This document shows positions 41,761-50,046 of a stretch of 50,046 nt of DNA, piece by piece. The DNA comes from Cacconaster sp045114175. Lineage in GTDB: Bacteria; Bacteroidota; Bacteroidia; Bacteroidales; UBA932. The first letter of the stretch is position 1. Each line of letters opens with the position of its first letter. The position numbers and the translations under genes are program-made. The DNA lies in contig JBGUJZ010000003.1 in NCBI GenBank assembly GCA_045114175.1, positions 1 through 50,046 on the forward strand, in the 5' to 3' direction. A model generated the notes under the pieces. That model was given only the letters and a program-made list of their open reading frames with translations, made no database searches and was not told where the DNA came from.

Positions 41761-42157
41761 GATTGATATCTACGTAGACTGGGTGCCGAGCAATTTCTGC
41801 GCGAGGCCGGTTAATGAGGAGATTGCCTGCGTGGCAACCGGAAAGACGCTGGAGGAGGTTCAGCAGAACATCATGGAAGCGCTGGCGTTTCATGTTGAGG
41901 GCCTTCGCGAGCGTGGGGAGCGTATCACGGCAGAACTGCGTGGCGAACTGCAGCCCGTGTTTCATCTCTCAACCCGTGCTCAGTTGAAATATGCCGACCG
42001 CTACATCACGCGCAAGGCGTTGGCGCGAGAGACCGGCATCGCCGAGCAGCAGCTAAGCCACTATGCCAATGGCCAGCGGCATCCACGTCCGGATATGCAG
42101 CGACGCATCACTTCCGGCATTCAATCCATCTGCCGCCGGCTAGCCTTGATTCTATAG
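41747..42157 (+). CDS. hicB: HicB family antitoxin with C-terminal HTH
   Basis: 136 residues. The N-terminal RNase H-like HicB fold reads IDIYVDWVPSNFCA, NEEIACVATGKTLEEVQQNI, EALAFHVEGL. A linker leads to a C-terminal helix-turn-helix (ITRKALARETGIAEQQLSHY), used in this family for operator binding. The ATG at 41747 overlaps the hicA remnant; ATG 41753 is an alternative. With the toxin truncated it is an orphan antitoxin or plain regulator. It ends 7 nt from the convergent MATE gene. Confidence 0.85.
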   Translation: MTMNKIDIYVDWVPSNFCARPVNEEIACVATGKTLEEVQQNIMEALAFHVEGLRERGERITAELRGELQPVFHLSTRAQLKYADRYITRKALARETGIAEQQLSHYANGQRHPRPDMQRRITSGIQSICRRLALIL

Positions 42158-42164
42158 ATATACC

Positions 42165-43484
42165 TCACGCAACCACGCGTGCATACACGTGCTTCTTGAC
42201 GAAGAGCGTCTGGTAGGCGGAGCGCCAGATGAGGTGGACGAAGTAGGCGATGTAGAGCGACTGGATGCCGAAGAAGGGGGCGCAGAGGAAGTAGGCCGCC
42301 AGGAAGGCGAGGGCGGCGCCCACGGAGCAGTTGCGGAGGGCGGCGGAGGCGGTGGCGCCAATGTAGATGCCGTCCCAGGTGAAGGCGATGCAGCTGAAGA
42401 CCGGCATCAGGATCAGCCAGAAGAGATAGGGATTGCAGCCGGCGTGCACGGCCGGGTCGTTCGTGATGACCCCGATCAGCGTCTGCGGGAAGATGGCGTA
42501 GGCCAGTGTGGAGACCGCGGCAATACCCAGGCACCACCAGAAAATCAGCCGGATCACGCGGTGCAGCTGAGGCGCGTTCTGTTCGCCAATAAACCGCCCG
42601 GTCAGCGCTTCGCCCGCATAGGCGAATCCGTCCACAAAGTAGGAGTAGAAGAGCAGCAGCTTCATCATTACCGCGCTGACAGCCAGCTGGGTATCGCCAT
42701 AGTAGGTAGCGATGACCGTGAAGCCGTTATAGACCACCAGCATGGAGAAGGAACGGACAAAGAGGTCCGCGTTGATTCGGAAGAAGGAGCGGATATGCTG
42801 CCAGTGCACGGCATGCCGGATGGAGCCTTGCGCAATCACGTCGCGGTAGCGGCCCAGCAGCAGGAAGGTGGCCAGCGTGAGTCCGGTCCATTGCGCGATC
42901 AGCGTACCAATCGCTACGCCCTTGAGCCCCAGCGGGGTATGGAAAGCCAGCAGCCAGGAGGCCACCATGTTCACCACGTTGACCCAGATGTCGGTGATCA
43001 TAGAGAAGACCGTGTTCTGCATGCCGATGAACCATCCCTTGAAGACGAAGAGCGACATCGTGGCCGGCACCGCCCAGATGCGGATGAAGAAGTACTCTTT
43101 GGCCACCGAAGCCACTTCGGGCGTGCAGTCCAAAACCAGGAACGAGACGTAGATGTATAGCCACTGGATCACCAGGCAGAAGATGGCCAGCAGCCAGGCG
43201 GTGGCGATGCCTTGCATAAAGGTCTCGGAAGCGCAGCGCCAGTCGCGTCGGCCGAAGGCCTGGGCCGTGATGCCACCCGTACCCACGCGCAGGAAGCCCA
43301 CGTTCCAGTAGAGCATGTCAAAGAGCATGGTACCCACCGCGATGCCGCCGATTGCCGCCGCGTCGCCCAGATGGCCCGCAATGGCCAGGTCCACGATGCC
43401 CACGAAGGGAACCGTGATGTTGGCCAGGATGCTGGGCAGGGCTAGCCCCAGAATCTGCCGGTTGAGGGAGCGGGTTTGAGCCAT
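42165..43484 (-). CDS. MATE family efflux transporter
   Basis: 439 residues. The ATG at 43484 starts MAQTRSLNRQILGLALPSI, the normal beginning of the family; the longer frame runs into rsgA. About 12 membrane spans. Typical segments are FVGIVDLAIAGHLGDAAAIG, VGFLRVGTGGITAQAFGRRD near the start, and VDGFAYAGEALTGRFIGEQN in the second half. The family exports organic cations or drugs by Na+ or H+ antiport, and this one resembles the DinF branch. One base separates it from the end of rsgA, so they are co-transcribed. Confidence 0.92.
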   Translation of the reverse strand: MAQTRSLNRQILGLALPSILANITVPFVGIVDLAIAGHLGDAAAIGGIAVGTMLFDMLYWNVGFLRVGTGGITAQAFGRRDWRCASETFMQGIATAWLLAIFCLVIQWLYIYVSFLVLDCTPEVASVAKEYFFIRIWAVPATMSLFVFKGWFIGMQNTVFSMITDIWVNVVNMVASWLLAFHTPLGLKGVAIGTLIAQWTGLTLATFLLLGRYRDVIAQGSIRHAVHWQHIRSFFRINADLFVRSFSMLVVYNGFTVIATYYGDTQLAVSAVMMKLLLFYSYFVDGFAYAGEALTGRFIGEQNAPQLHRVIRLIFWWCLGIAAVSTLAYAIFPQTLIGVITNDPAVHAGCNPYLFWLILMPVFSCIAFTWDGIYIGATASAALRNCSVGAALAFLAAYFLCAPFFGIQSLYIAYFVHLIWRSAYQTLFVKKHVYARVVA

Positions 43485-43485
43485 A

Positions 43486-44427
43486 TTACCGGTATTTGGT
43501 CTCCTCCTCGAGCATGCCCAGGTAGGAGTTGTAGCGTTCGGGGGCAATCCGGCCCTCATCCACCGCCTGCTTCACGGCGCAACCCGGTTCGTGGGTGTGT
43601 GTGCAGGGTTTGAAGCGGCAGTCGTCCATCACGCGGAGCATCTCCGGGAAGTAGGTGCTCAGCTCCTCAGGTTTGATGTCCACCAGGCCGAAGCCGCGGA
43701 TGCCCGGGGTGTCGATGATGAAGCCGCCCGAAGCGAGCGGGTGCATCTCATAAAAGGTAGTTGTATGCTTGCCCTGCAGGTGGCTGAGGGAGATCTCGCC
43801 GGTGCGCAGTGAGAGCGACGGATCCATCGCGTTGATCAGGGAGGATTTGCCCACGCCGGAAATACCCGAGATGAGCGATACGGCGCCGCGGCAGCGCTCT
43901 TTCAGCAGCTCCACCCCTTCGCCCGTGCGGGCCGACACCTCCAGCACCTCGTAGCCCGCCGTGCGGTACAGCGCCACGAAGTCAGCAGTCTCTTCTTCAA
44001 GGGCTTCGGTGCGGATATCGGTCTTGTTGACCACGAGCGTGACGGGGATGCGGTAGGCCTCGCAGGTCACGAGGAACCGGTCCACGAATGCCCGCTTGAC
44101 CTCCGGGAAGGCGATGGTCACCACCAGGAAGACGCGGTCCAGGTTGGCCGCGATGATGTGCGATTCGCGGGAGAGGTTTACGCTGCGGCGGATGATATAG
44201 TTGCTGCGCGGATAGATCTTGTCGATCACAGCCATGCCCTCCGGGTCGTCGCTCTCCAGGTGGTAGTCCACCCGATCGCCCACCGCCACCGGGTTGGTGG
44301 CATGCGAGCCCGCGAGCCGTACCTTGCCGCGAATGACCGCTGCAAAGGGCTCCCACGCAGGAAGTTCACTCAACAGATAGTGGCTTCCCGTGTGCTTGAC
44401 GACGATGGCTGTTCCGTTCTTTTTCAT
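43486..44427 (-). CDS. rsgA: Ribosome small subunit-dependent GTPase A
   Basis: 313 residues. An N-terminal OB fold is followed by a circularly permuted GTPase domain: the G4 motif NKTD comes before the P-loop GISGVGKSS, then IDTPGIRGFG. The C-terminal zinc module is C-x-F-x-x-C-x-H-x-H-x-x-x-x-C (CRFKPCTHTHEPGC). It is a late 30S assembly factor. First gene of the rsgA-MATE operon, divergent from the prenyl synthase gene, with a -7 box at 44435-44442. Confidence 0.95.
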   Translation of the reverse strand: MKKNGTAIVVKHTGSHYLLSELPAWEPFAAVIRGKVRLAGSHATNPVAVGDRVDYHLESDDPEGMAVIDKIYPRSNYIIRRSVNLSRESHIIAANLDRVFLVVTIAFPEVKRAFVDRFLVTCEAYRIPVTLVVNKTDIRTEALEEETADFVALYRTAGYEVLEVSARTGEGVELLKERCRGAVSLISGISGVGKSSLINAMDPSLSLRTGEISLSHLQGKHTTTFYEMHPLASGGFIIDTPGIRGFGLVDIKPEELSTYFPEMLRVMDDCRFKPCTHTHEPGCAVKQAVDEGRIAPERYNSYLGMLEEETKYR

Positions 44428-44434
44428 GCCGCTG

Positions 44435-44442
44435 CAAAGATA
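44435..44442 (-). promoter_or_regulatory. -7 box for rsgA
   Basis: TATCTTTG on the minus strand, 7 nt upstream of the ATG, so the leader would be very short or absent. Confidence 0.5.
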
Positions 44443-44462
44443 GCAATTTGTGCAAAATCCAC

Positions 44463-44470
44463 TATCTTTG
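44463..44470 (+). promoter_or_regulatory. -7 box for the polyprenyl synthase operon
   Basis: TATCTTTG, 23 nt before the ATG at 44494 and only 20 nt from the divergent rsgA box. Confidence 0.5.
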
Positions 44471-44493
44471 CGGGATTGAAAACCCCTCTAGCC

Positions 44494-45474
44494 ATGCTTC
44501 AGCAGAAAACCATCACTGAAATCGTTGAGAAGGCCATCCGGACCCTCGCGCTCCCGGACGAACCCCGGCAGTTGTACGAGCCGGTGGGCTATATGTTCAG
44601 CATCGGCGGAAAGCATCTCCGCCCGCGGCTCTGCCTCACCACCTATGGCCTCTTCCACGACGCTGTGCCGCAGGAGGTTGTCTGGCCCGCCCTGGCGCTC
44701 GAGACCTTCCACACCTTTACGCTGATCCACGACGACGTGATGGATCGCTCGGCCACCCGTCGCGGCAACCCCACGGTGCACTGCAAGTGGGACGTGAACA
44801 CGGCCATCCTTTCGGGCGACCTGATGTCCATTCTGGCCTACCGCTACCTGGCCATGGGGCCGGCCGACAAGTTGCCCGCCCTGCTCAAACTCTTCACCGA
44901 CACGGCCGTCGGGGTTTGCGAAGGACAGCAGCGCGACATGGATTTCGAGCGGAAGCCTTTCATCACGATGGAGGATTACCTGCAGATGATCGGGCAGAAG
45001 ACCGGTGTGCTGCTGGCGGCCGCAACCTGCATGGGCGGCATTCTGGCCGGCGCTTCGGAGGCCCAGTGCAAGGCGCTCTACGACTATGGCTACCGCACGG
45101 GCCTGGCCTTCCAGATAACGGATGATTACCTGGACTGCTTCGGCGATGCCAAAACCTTTGGCAAACCCATCGGCGGCGATATTGCGGAGAACAAGAAGAG
45201 CTGGCTGCTCGTTGAGGCGCTGCGCCGCGCGGTGAGCGAATCGGACAAGAAGCGGATTGCGGAAGTGATGGCGCTGGGCGACGACCGCCGCGCCGAGAAG
45301 ATTGCCGCCATGACGCAGCTCTATATTGATTTGGGTGTCCGCGATGCGGCCGATGCCGCCATCCTCGAGTGCCACCGCGGTGCGATTGACGCGCTCAAGC
45401 AGGCGGGTTTCACGGAGCAGCAGGTGGATTGCCTCCGCGAGATGGCAGAAAAACTCCTTCACCGTGAAAAATAA
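44494..45474 (+). CDS. Polyprenyl diphosphate synthase
   Basis: 326 residues. The ATG at 44494 was chosen over an upstream in-frame start inside rsgA. FSIGGKHLRPRLCL is the substrate-binding start. The first Asp-rich motif is in FTLIHDDVMDRSATRRGNPT and the second in FQITDDYLDCFGD. The spacing and length fit the trans-isoprenyl (IspA/IspB) family, which condenses isopentenyl diphosphate onto allylic diphosphates for quinone or other isoprenoid chains. Chain length cannot be read safely. The U32 gene overlaps its last 11 nt. Confidence 0.92.
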   Translation: MLQQKTITEIVEKAIRTLALPDEPRQLYEPVGYMFSIGGKHLRPRLCLTTYGLFHDAVPQEVVWPALALETFHTFTLIHDDVMDRSATRRGNPTVHCKWDVNTAILSGDLMSILAYRYLAMGPADKLPALLKLFTDTAVGVCEGQQRDMDFERKPFITMEDYLQMIGQKTGVLLAAATCMGGILAGASEAQCKALYDYGYRTGLAFQITDDYLDCFGDAKTFGKPIGGDIAENKKSWLLVEALRRAVSESDKKRIAEVMALGDDRRAEKIAAMTQLYIDLGVRDAADAAILECHRGAIDALKQAGFTEQQVDCLREMAEKLLHREK

Positions 45475-46711
45475 CGCCTCCAGCATCTCCGCGCTTGAAA
45501 TCATGGCGCCGGCGGGCAACTTCGAGTGCCTGCGCGCAGCCATCCAGGGCGGTGCCAACTCCGTCTATTTCGGGGTGGGGCAGCTCAATATGCGCTCCCA
45601 TTCGGCCAACAATTTTGCACCGGAAGACCTGGCGGAGGTGTGCCGCATCTGCCGTGAGGCGGGCGTCAAATCCTACCTCACGCTGAACATCGTGCTCTAC
45701 GATGATGACCTGCCCGCGATGCGCGAAACCCTGCTGGCAGCCCGTGAGGCCGGCATCACCGCCGTCATCGCCTCCGATATGGCCGCCATCGCCTGCGCCC
45801 GCGAATTGGGAATCGAGGTGCATATCTCCACCCAGCTGAGCATCTCCAACCGCGAAAGCCTCCGCTTCTACGCGCAGTTCGCGGATGTGATTGTGCTGGC
45901 GCGCGAGCTGAACCTGAATCAGGTGAAGGCTATCTCAGACTATATCCGCGCGGAGGGGATTTGCGGCCCTTCCGGCCGGCCGCTGCAGATCGAGATGTTC
46001 TGCCACGGCGCGCTCTGCATGGCCATTTCCGGCAAATGCTATCTCTCCCTGCACGAGTACGGTGCCTCTGCCAACCGGGGCAGCTGCTACCAGCTCTGCC
46101 GCCGCGGCTACGAGGTGACCGACCTGGAAACCGGCATGCAACTGGAGATAGACAACAAATATATCATGTCGCCTAAAGATCTCTGTACCATCGAGTTCAT
46201 GGACAAGATCATTGCCGCAGGCGTGACGGTCTTCAAGATCGAGGGCCGCGCCCGCAGCGGCGAATATGTGCAGACCGTCACCCGCTGCTACCGGCAGGCT
46301 GCCGACGCGGTGCTCGCGGGGACCTATACCCCCGAGCTGGCGGCGTCGCTCAAGGAGAAGCTGGCCACCGTCTTCAATCGCGGCTTCTGGGATGGATACT
46401 ACCAGGGCGCCCGCCTGGGCGAGTGGAGCGAGGTTTACGGTAATCGCGCCACCCGCACCAAAACTTATCTGGGCAAGGTGACCAACTGGTACGAAAAGCT
46501 CGGCGTGGCGGAAATTACCATGGAGACCGGCTCCTTCCAGGTGGGTTCACACCTGATTCTCTCGGGCGCCACCACCGGCATTCTGGAGTGCGACGTCACC
46601 GAGATTCGTCTGGATGCCGGCCCCGTTCCGAGCGCCACCAAGGGAGATGTCTGCTCCATTCCCGTTCCCTCCCGCGTCCGCCGCGGCGACAAAGTTTATC
46701 TTTTTGAATAA
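45464..46711 (+). CDS. Peptidase U32 family protein (TrhP/RlhA-like)
   Basis: 415 residues from the GTG at 45464. The family start is LEIMAPAGNFECLRAAI, and ATG 45503 would cut the first strand, so the GTG was chosen. VYFGVGQLNMRSHSANNF, VHISTQLSISN and the cysteine-rich signature EMFCHGALCMAISGKCYLS ... NRGSCYQLCRRGYEV follow, then KIEGRARSGEYV. Characterised bacterial members of this family are needed for hydroxylation of tRNA uridine (TrhP) or a 23S rRNA cytidine (RlhA), rather than being clear proteases. Overlaps the prenyl synthase gene, so likely one operon. Confidence 0.88.
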   Translation: MKNNASSISALEIMAPAGNFECLRAAIQGGANSVYFGVGQLNMRSHSANNFAPEDLAEVCRICREAGVKSYLTLNIVLYDDDLPAMRETLLAAREAGITAVIASDMAAIACARELGIEVHISTQLSISNRESLRFYAQFADVIVLARELNLNQVKAISDYIRAEGICGPSGRPLQIEMFCHGALCMAISGKCYLSLHEYGASANRGSCYQLCRRGYEVTDLETGMQLEIDNKYIMSPKDLCTIEFMDKIIAAGVTVFKIEGRARSGEYVQTVTRCYRQAADAVLAGTYTPELAASLKEKLATVFNRGFWDGYYQGARLGEWSEVYGNRATRTKTYLGKVTNWYEKLGVAEITMETGSFQVGSHLILSGATTGILECDVTEIRLDAGPVPSATKGDVCSIPVPSRVRRGDKVYLFE

Positions 46712-46735
46712 CAAAGCGAATAATAACTAACTTTG
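46703..46735 (+). promoter_or_regulatory. Promoter of the secreted protein / TonB receptor operon
   Basis: TTTG at 46703-46706, a 21-nt spacer and TAACTTTG at 46728-46735. The ATG at 46742 is 6 nt after the -7 box, about where transcription should begin, so the mRNA may be leaderless. Confidence 0.7.
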
Positions 46736-46741
46736 CAAATT

Positions 46742-47473
46742 ATGTCCCGCCGGCTGATACTCACCTCGTTCGCGCTGCTGCTCATGGCCTTTGTGGCTGT
46801 GGCGCAGGATGATGCGGAGGTGTATCTCCGGGCGGCCGGCAACGCTTCCAACCTCTATCGCGGCCGCAAGGCACTGGAATACAAGTTCCCCTACAACGGA
46901 ACCTTCTTCTGGGAGAGCCCGGTCTACCATCCCGGCCGCGTCTGCTACAACAGCAAGGTTTATCTCTGCGATGCGATGAATATCGACGCCTCCCAGCAGG
47001 AGTTGCTCGTAAAGGATCGCTTCGGCATCATCAGCGTGATGCTCAACCGCGACTACGTGAGCTGGTTCGAGACGGGCGGCCGCAAGTTCATCCATCCCCG
47101 CGTCTATTTCAATGACCCATCGCTCCCCGAAGGGTTCTTCGAGGTGCTCTACGACGGCCGGGTCAAGGTGCTGTGCCAGACCCTGAAGGTGCTCGACAAG
47201 GTGGCGCATCCCGAGATGGCCGACACCGGCACGGAGGGGGTTCCCATCCTGGCCAACGTGTTGGAGGTCTTCCAGCGCCGCATCAGCTGCTATTACGTCA
47301 ACGAACGTGATGAATTTCTGAAGGTCACCCGTCGCAACGATATCTATAATCTGTATCCCGCACACAAACGCGAACTGCGCCGGGCCATCGCGGCTGAAGA
47401 GCCGGATGAGATTGTACTCTCACTGCCGGAGTTCGCGCGCATTGCCGTAGAGATTGGGGAGGGCCTGCGATGA
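46742..47473 (+). CDS. Secreted protein of unknown function in a TonB-receptor operon
   Basis: 243 residues. The ATG at 46742 was chosen because the upstream start lies in the -7 box. The Sec signal peptide ends near AVAQDD. Recognisable features are LYRGRKALEYKFPYNGTFFW, GRVCYNSKVYLCDAMNID and an acidic C-terminal part. I recognise no named domain. The stop overlaps the ATG of the TonB-dependent receptor gene (ATGA). It is probably a periplasmic partner of the receptor, or a surface sensor for it. Confidence 0.75.
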   Translation: MSRRLILTSFALLLMAFVAVAQDDAEVYLRAAGNASNLYRGRKALEYKFPYNGTFFWESPVYHPGRVCYNSKVYLCDAMNIDASQQELLVKDRFGIISVMLNRDYVSWFETGGRKFIHPRVYFNDPSLPEGFFEVLYDGRVKVLCQTLKVLDKVAHPEMADTGTEGVPILANVLEVFQRRISCYYVNERDEFLKVTRRNDIYNLYPAHKRELRRAIAAEEPDEIVLSLPEFARIAVEIGEGLR

Positions 47474-50046
47474 AACGGATAGCACTCATCCTGCTTCTGC
47501 TGCTTTCCACGCTCTTGCCCCTCCGGGCACAGCGCGCTGGGGAACCCGTCCGCCGCGGCGTCTATCGCGTGGAGGTGGATGCGTTGGCTTCTTACCTGCG
47601 CGACACCCTCCGCCTGCCGGTCTATTTTGTGCGCGACACGGCCGACAAGGCCAGCTATACGGTGGATGCCGAAGGGGATGCCTTCCGCGAGGAGGCCTTC
47701 GCCCAGCTCCGCGAAAAGGGCTATACCGTAGCGGAATACGACGGCAAATGGTTCGTCTTCCGCGGCCGCGACTTTGTCAAGACCCTGCCCGTCGGTTACT
47801 TTGAAAACCGTCGCGTGGCGGAAGAGACCACCGTGGTTTATGGCGACGATGCCGCCCAGGTCACGACCTTCCAGAACAAGATCTACGAGATCGGTGAAAA
47901 GGGCACGGCCCGCGGCGGCAAGGCCTTTGTGCGCGGCACGGTGCGCGACGCGGCCAGCGGTGAACCCATCGTGGGCGTATCGGTCTATACGGAGCAGGGT
48001 GCCTACTCCGTGACGGATGCCGCCGGCCTCTACCGCATCCAGCTGCCGGCCGGGGACGTTTCGCTGAGTTTCAGCGGTTATTCCCTGGAAGACATGACCT
48101 TCCACCTGAAGGTCTATGGTGACGGCGCGCTAGATGTCACCATGAAAGAGAAGGTCTTCGCCCTGACGGGTGCCACCGTCACCGCCGAGACCGCTGTCCG
48201 CCACCGCTCGGCCCAGATGGGCATCGAGACGGTGCGCATCAACACCATCAAGAAGGTCCCGGTAGCCTTCGGCGAGCCGGATGTGCTCAAGGTGGTGATG
48301 ACCCTGCCGGGCGTCAAATCCGTGGGTGAGGTCTCCAACGGCTTCAATGTCCGCGGCGGCTCCACCGACCAGAACCTGATTCTCTTCAACCAGAATACCC
48401 TCTACAATCCGAGCCACATGTTCGGCCTGCTTTCGGCCTTCAACTCGGATGTGATCAGCGACGTGGAGCTCTACAAGAGTTCCATCCCCGTGGAATATGG
48501 CGGCCGCATCTCCTCCGTGCTGGAGGTTCGCAGCCGCGACGGCAACGGTAAGAAGGTAACCGGCTCGCTTGGTTTGGGCCTGCTCACCAGCCGCGCCCAC
48601 CTGGAAGGCCCGCTGGACAAAGAGGGCAAGACCACCTTTATCGTGGGCGGCCGCATGACCTATTCCAACTGGATGCTCCGCCTGCTGCCGGAGGGTAGCG
48701 GCTATCACGACGGCACGGCCGATTTCGGCGATGTCAACCTGGGTATCAGCCACCGTATCAACGCCTCCAACACCATTCAGGCCAGCGGTTACTTCTCGCA
48801 CGACCGCTTCAGCTTCAGCCGGGACACCTCCTTCCGCTACGACAACCTCAATGGTTCCATCAAGTGGCGGAGCAGTTTCGGGGAGCGCCACTCGCTGGTG
48901 CTTTCGGCCGGCTACGATACCTACGGCTACGCCATCACGGATACCTTCAATCCCGAGACCTCCTACAAACTCTCTACCGGTATCCGCCAGGCCTTTGTCA
49001 AGCCGGTCTTCAAGACCGTGCTCTCCTCGCAGCACACCCTGACCTACGGTGCGTCGTTCACCCATTACGACTTGCAGCCCGGCTCCTTCCTGCCGGAAGG
49101 CGACGCCTCCATCGTGGCGCCCACCCGGCTGGACCGCGAGCGAGCTCTGGAATCGGCCCTCTTTGCCGGCGACCAGTGGAATCTCACGGATGCCGCCAGC
49201 CTGGATGCGGGCCTGCGCTACGTGAACTATTATAAGTTCGGCGCCAAGAACAGGATGTACCACGCGCCCGAGGTTCGCATCTCCGGTAAATACTCCTTTA
49301 CGGACCGTCTCACCGCCAAGGCGGGCTTCAATACCATGACGCAGTTCATCCACAAGATTTCCAACTGCGTGAACATCTCGCCGAACGACAACTGGAAGAT
49401 GAGCGATGCCAACGTGCTTCCGCAGCGCGGCTGGCAGGCAGCTACCGGCCTCTACGCCACGGTGGCCAAAGGCACCGTGGAACTCTCTGGAGAGCTGTAT
49501 TATAAGCAGGTGCGCAACTTTGTGGACTACAAGAGCGGCGCCATCCTGGAGATGAACCCGAACCTGTCGGACGAGTTGGTCCGCACGCTGGGCCGCGCCT
49601 GGGGCGTGGAGCTGATGGCGCGCCGCAACACGGGTAAACTGAACGGCTGGGTCTCCTACACCTGGTCGCGCAGCCTCCAGCGCGAGATGGAAGACCGCGG
49701 CTCCGCCACCATCAACGGCGGTGCCTGGTACAACTCGTCGTACGACAAACCGCACGATTTCAAGATGGTAGCCAACTATCGCTTCACCCACCGCGTGAGC
49801 GTTTCGGCCAACATGGACTACTCTACCGGCCGCCCGGTCACGGTGCCGGTCGGAAAATACTGGTATTCCGGCTCGTGGCGCCTGATGTACTCGGAGCGCA
49901 ACAGCTATCGCATCCCGGATTACTTCCGCCTGGATCTGGCCGTGAGCGTGGAGCCGAGCCACTACCTGAAGCAGTTCGCGCATATGTCCATCACCTTCGG
50001 CGTCTATAACGCCACCGGCCGCCACAACGCCTACTCTATCTACTAC
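47470..50046 (+). CDS. TonB-dependent receptor with STN and CarboxypepD_reg domains (3' end outside window)
   Basis: 859 codons are visible; the frame is open at the right edge. The signal peptide ends near LRAQRAG. An STN-type domain (about 30-100; YRVEVDALASYLRDTL) suggests a transducer receptor working with an anti-sigma/ECF pair, which is not seen here. A CarboxypepD_reg-like domain follows (about 155-230; VRGTVRDAASGEPIVGVSVY, DAAGLYRIQL). The plug has PDVLKVVMTLPGVKSVGEVS, GFNVRGGSTDQN and YGGRISSVLEVRSRDG. The beta-barrel runs to the edge (FRLDLAVSVEP, FGVYNATGRHNAYSI), so only a short end is missing. Outer membrane. Ligand unknown; no SusD gene is visible. Confidence 0.92.
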   Translation, partial: MKRIALILLLLLSTLLPLRAQRAGEPVRRGVYRVEVDALASYLRDTLRLPVYFVRDTADKASYTVDAEGDAFREEAFAQLREKGYTVAEYDGKWFVFRGRDFVKTLPVGYFENRRVAEETTVVYGDDAAQVTTFQNKIYEIGEKGTARGGKAFVRGTVRDAASGEPIVGVSVYTEQGAYSVTDAAGLYRIQLPAGDVSLSFSGYSLEDMTFHLKVYGDGALDVTMKEKVFALTGATVTAETAVRHRSAQMGIETVRINTIKKVPVAFGEPDVLKVVMTLPGVKSVGEVSNGFNVRGGSTDQNLILFNQNTLYNPSHMFGLLSAFNSDVISDVELYKSSIPVEYGGRISSVLEVRSRDGNGKKVTGSLGLGLLTSRAHLEGPLDKEGKTTFIVGGRMTYSNWMLRLLPEGSGYHDGTADFGDVNLGISHRINASNTIQASGYFSHDRFSFSRDTSFRYDNLNGSIKWRSSFGERHSLVLSAGYDTYGYAITDTFNPETSYKLSTGIRQAFVKPVFKTVLSSQHTLTYGASFTHYDLQPGSFLPEGDASIVAPTRLDRERALESALFAGDQWNLTDAASLDAGLRYVNYYKFGAKNRMYHAPEVRISGKYSFTDRLTAKAGFNTMTQFIHKISNCVNISPNDNWKMSDANVLPQRGWQAATGLYATVAKGTVELSGELYYKQVRNFVDYKSGAILEMNPNLSDELVRTLGRAWGVELMARRNTGKLNGWVSYTWSRSLQREMEDRGSATINGGAWYNSSYDKPHDFKMVANYRFTHRVSVSANMDYSTGRPVTVPVGKYWYSGSWRLMYSERNSYRIPDYFRLDLAVSVEPSHYLKQFAHMSITFGVYNATGRHNAYSIYY

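Noticed and set aside
44158..44493. N-terminal extension of the polyprenyl synthase frame
   Set aside because: It lies inside rsgA on the other strand and through the promoter; the family starts near the ATG at 44494.
1..50046. CRISPR arrays, invertible promoters, integrase or IS elements
   Set aside because: No regularly spaced direct repeats, no promoter flanked by clear inverted repeats, and no integrase or IS transposase gene was seen; the only mobile-like gene is the Rpn-family nuclease.

Overview
The window is chromosomal DNA from a Bacteroidales bacterium. The promoters are of the Bacteroidetes type (TTTG, about 20 nt, TAnnTTTG). There are many lipoproteins of the fimbrillin (FimA/Mfa-like) kind, C10 cysteine proteases and an STN/CarboxypepD TonB-dependent receptor. 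Most of the window is GC-rich. A Rikenellaceae-like gut lineage would fit, but the sequence alone does not fix the family.

Regions 1-11.75 kb and 25.5-41.5 kb hold a repeated surface-protein system. Its parts are: (sp) five small genes of about 41-48 codons, one cut by the window edge; (A) five large lipoproteins with a fimbrillin-like N-terminus, a pectin-lyase-like beta-helix of G-G-Y-F rungs and, in four of five, a C-terminus ending in YG(Y/F)QVK; (B) two lipoproteins that join a fimbrillin-like N-terminus to a class-I amidotransferase-like (BPL_N type) domain and a PPC-type C-terminus; (C) two shorter fimbrillin-like lipoproteins; (D) two C10 (streptopain-type) proteases, each directly behind a C gene. 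The order is sp-A | B-A | sp-A in the first block and S41 protease-C-D | sp-A-C-D | sp-A | B-sp in the second. Two operons (28.55 and 34.80 kb) start with paralogous leaders of about 200 nt. Each leader carries a run of exactly nine G and a 15-bp hairpin with a GTGA loop and a following T-rich stretch, and the stems differ by pair-preserving changes. This set of small peptides, phase-variation-like tract, attenuator-like hairpin and adhesin/protease cassettes is the best candidate for an undescribed system here.

The region 11.75-25.5 kb is mostly housekeeping: tRNA-Pro(AGG), a small membrane protein, a nitroreductase, DnaE, CTP synthase facing it tail to tail, a candidate 0.1-kb sRNA, an Rpn/PD-(D/E)XK nuclease in a repeat-rich pocket, two related two-TM proteins, an A1S_2505-like protein overlapping a low-molecular-weight tyrosine phosphatase, an rdgB-recO operon, and a divergent S41 protease.

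The region 41.5-50 kb has a HicB antitoxin behind a truncated hicA, a MATE exporter downstream of rsgA, then (divergently) a polyprenyl diphosphate synthase overlapping a U32 peptidase, and an operon of a secreted protein of unknown function with a TonB-dependent receptor that runs off the right edge.

Inferred working model: the A, B and C lipoproteins are exported to the outer membrane, some perhaps assembled or trimmed like type V pilus proteins. The C10 proteases mature or shed their operon partners. The small peptides, whose C-terminal tail resembles that of one B protein, may be secreted or tail-recognised accessory products.
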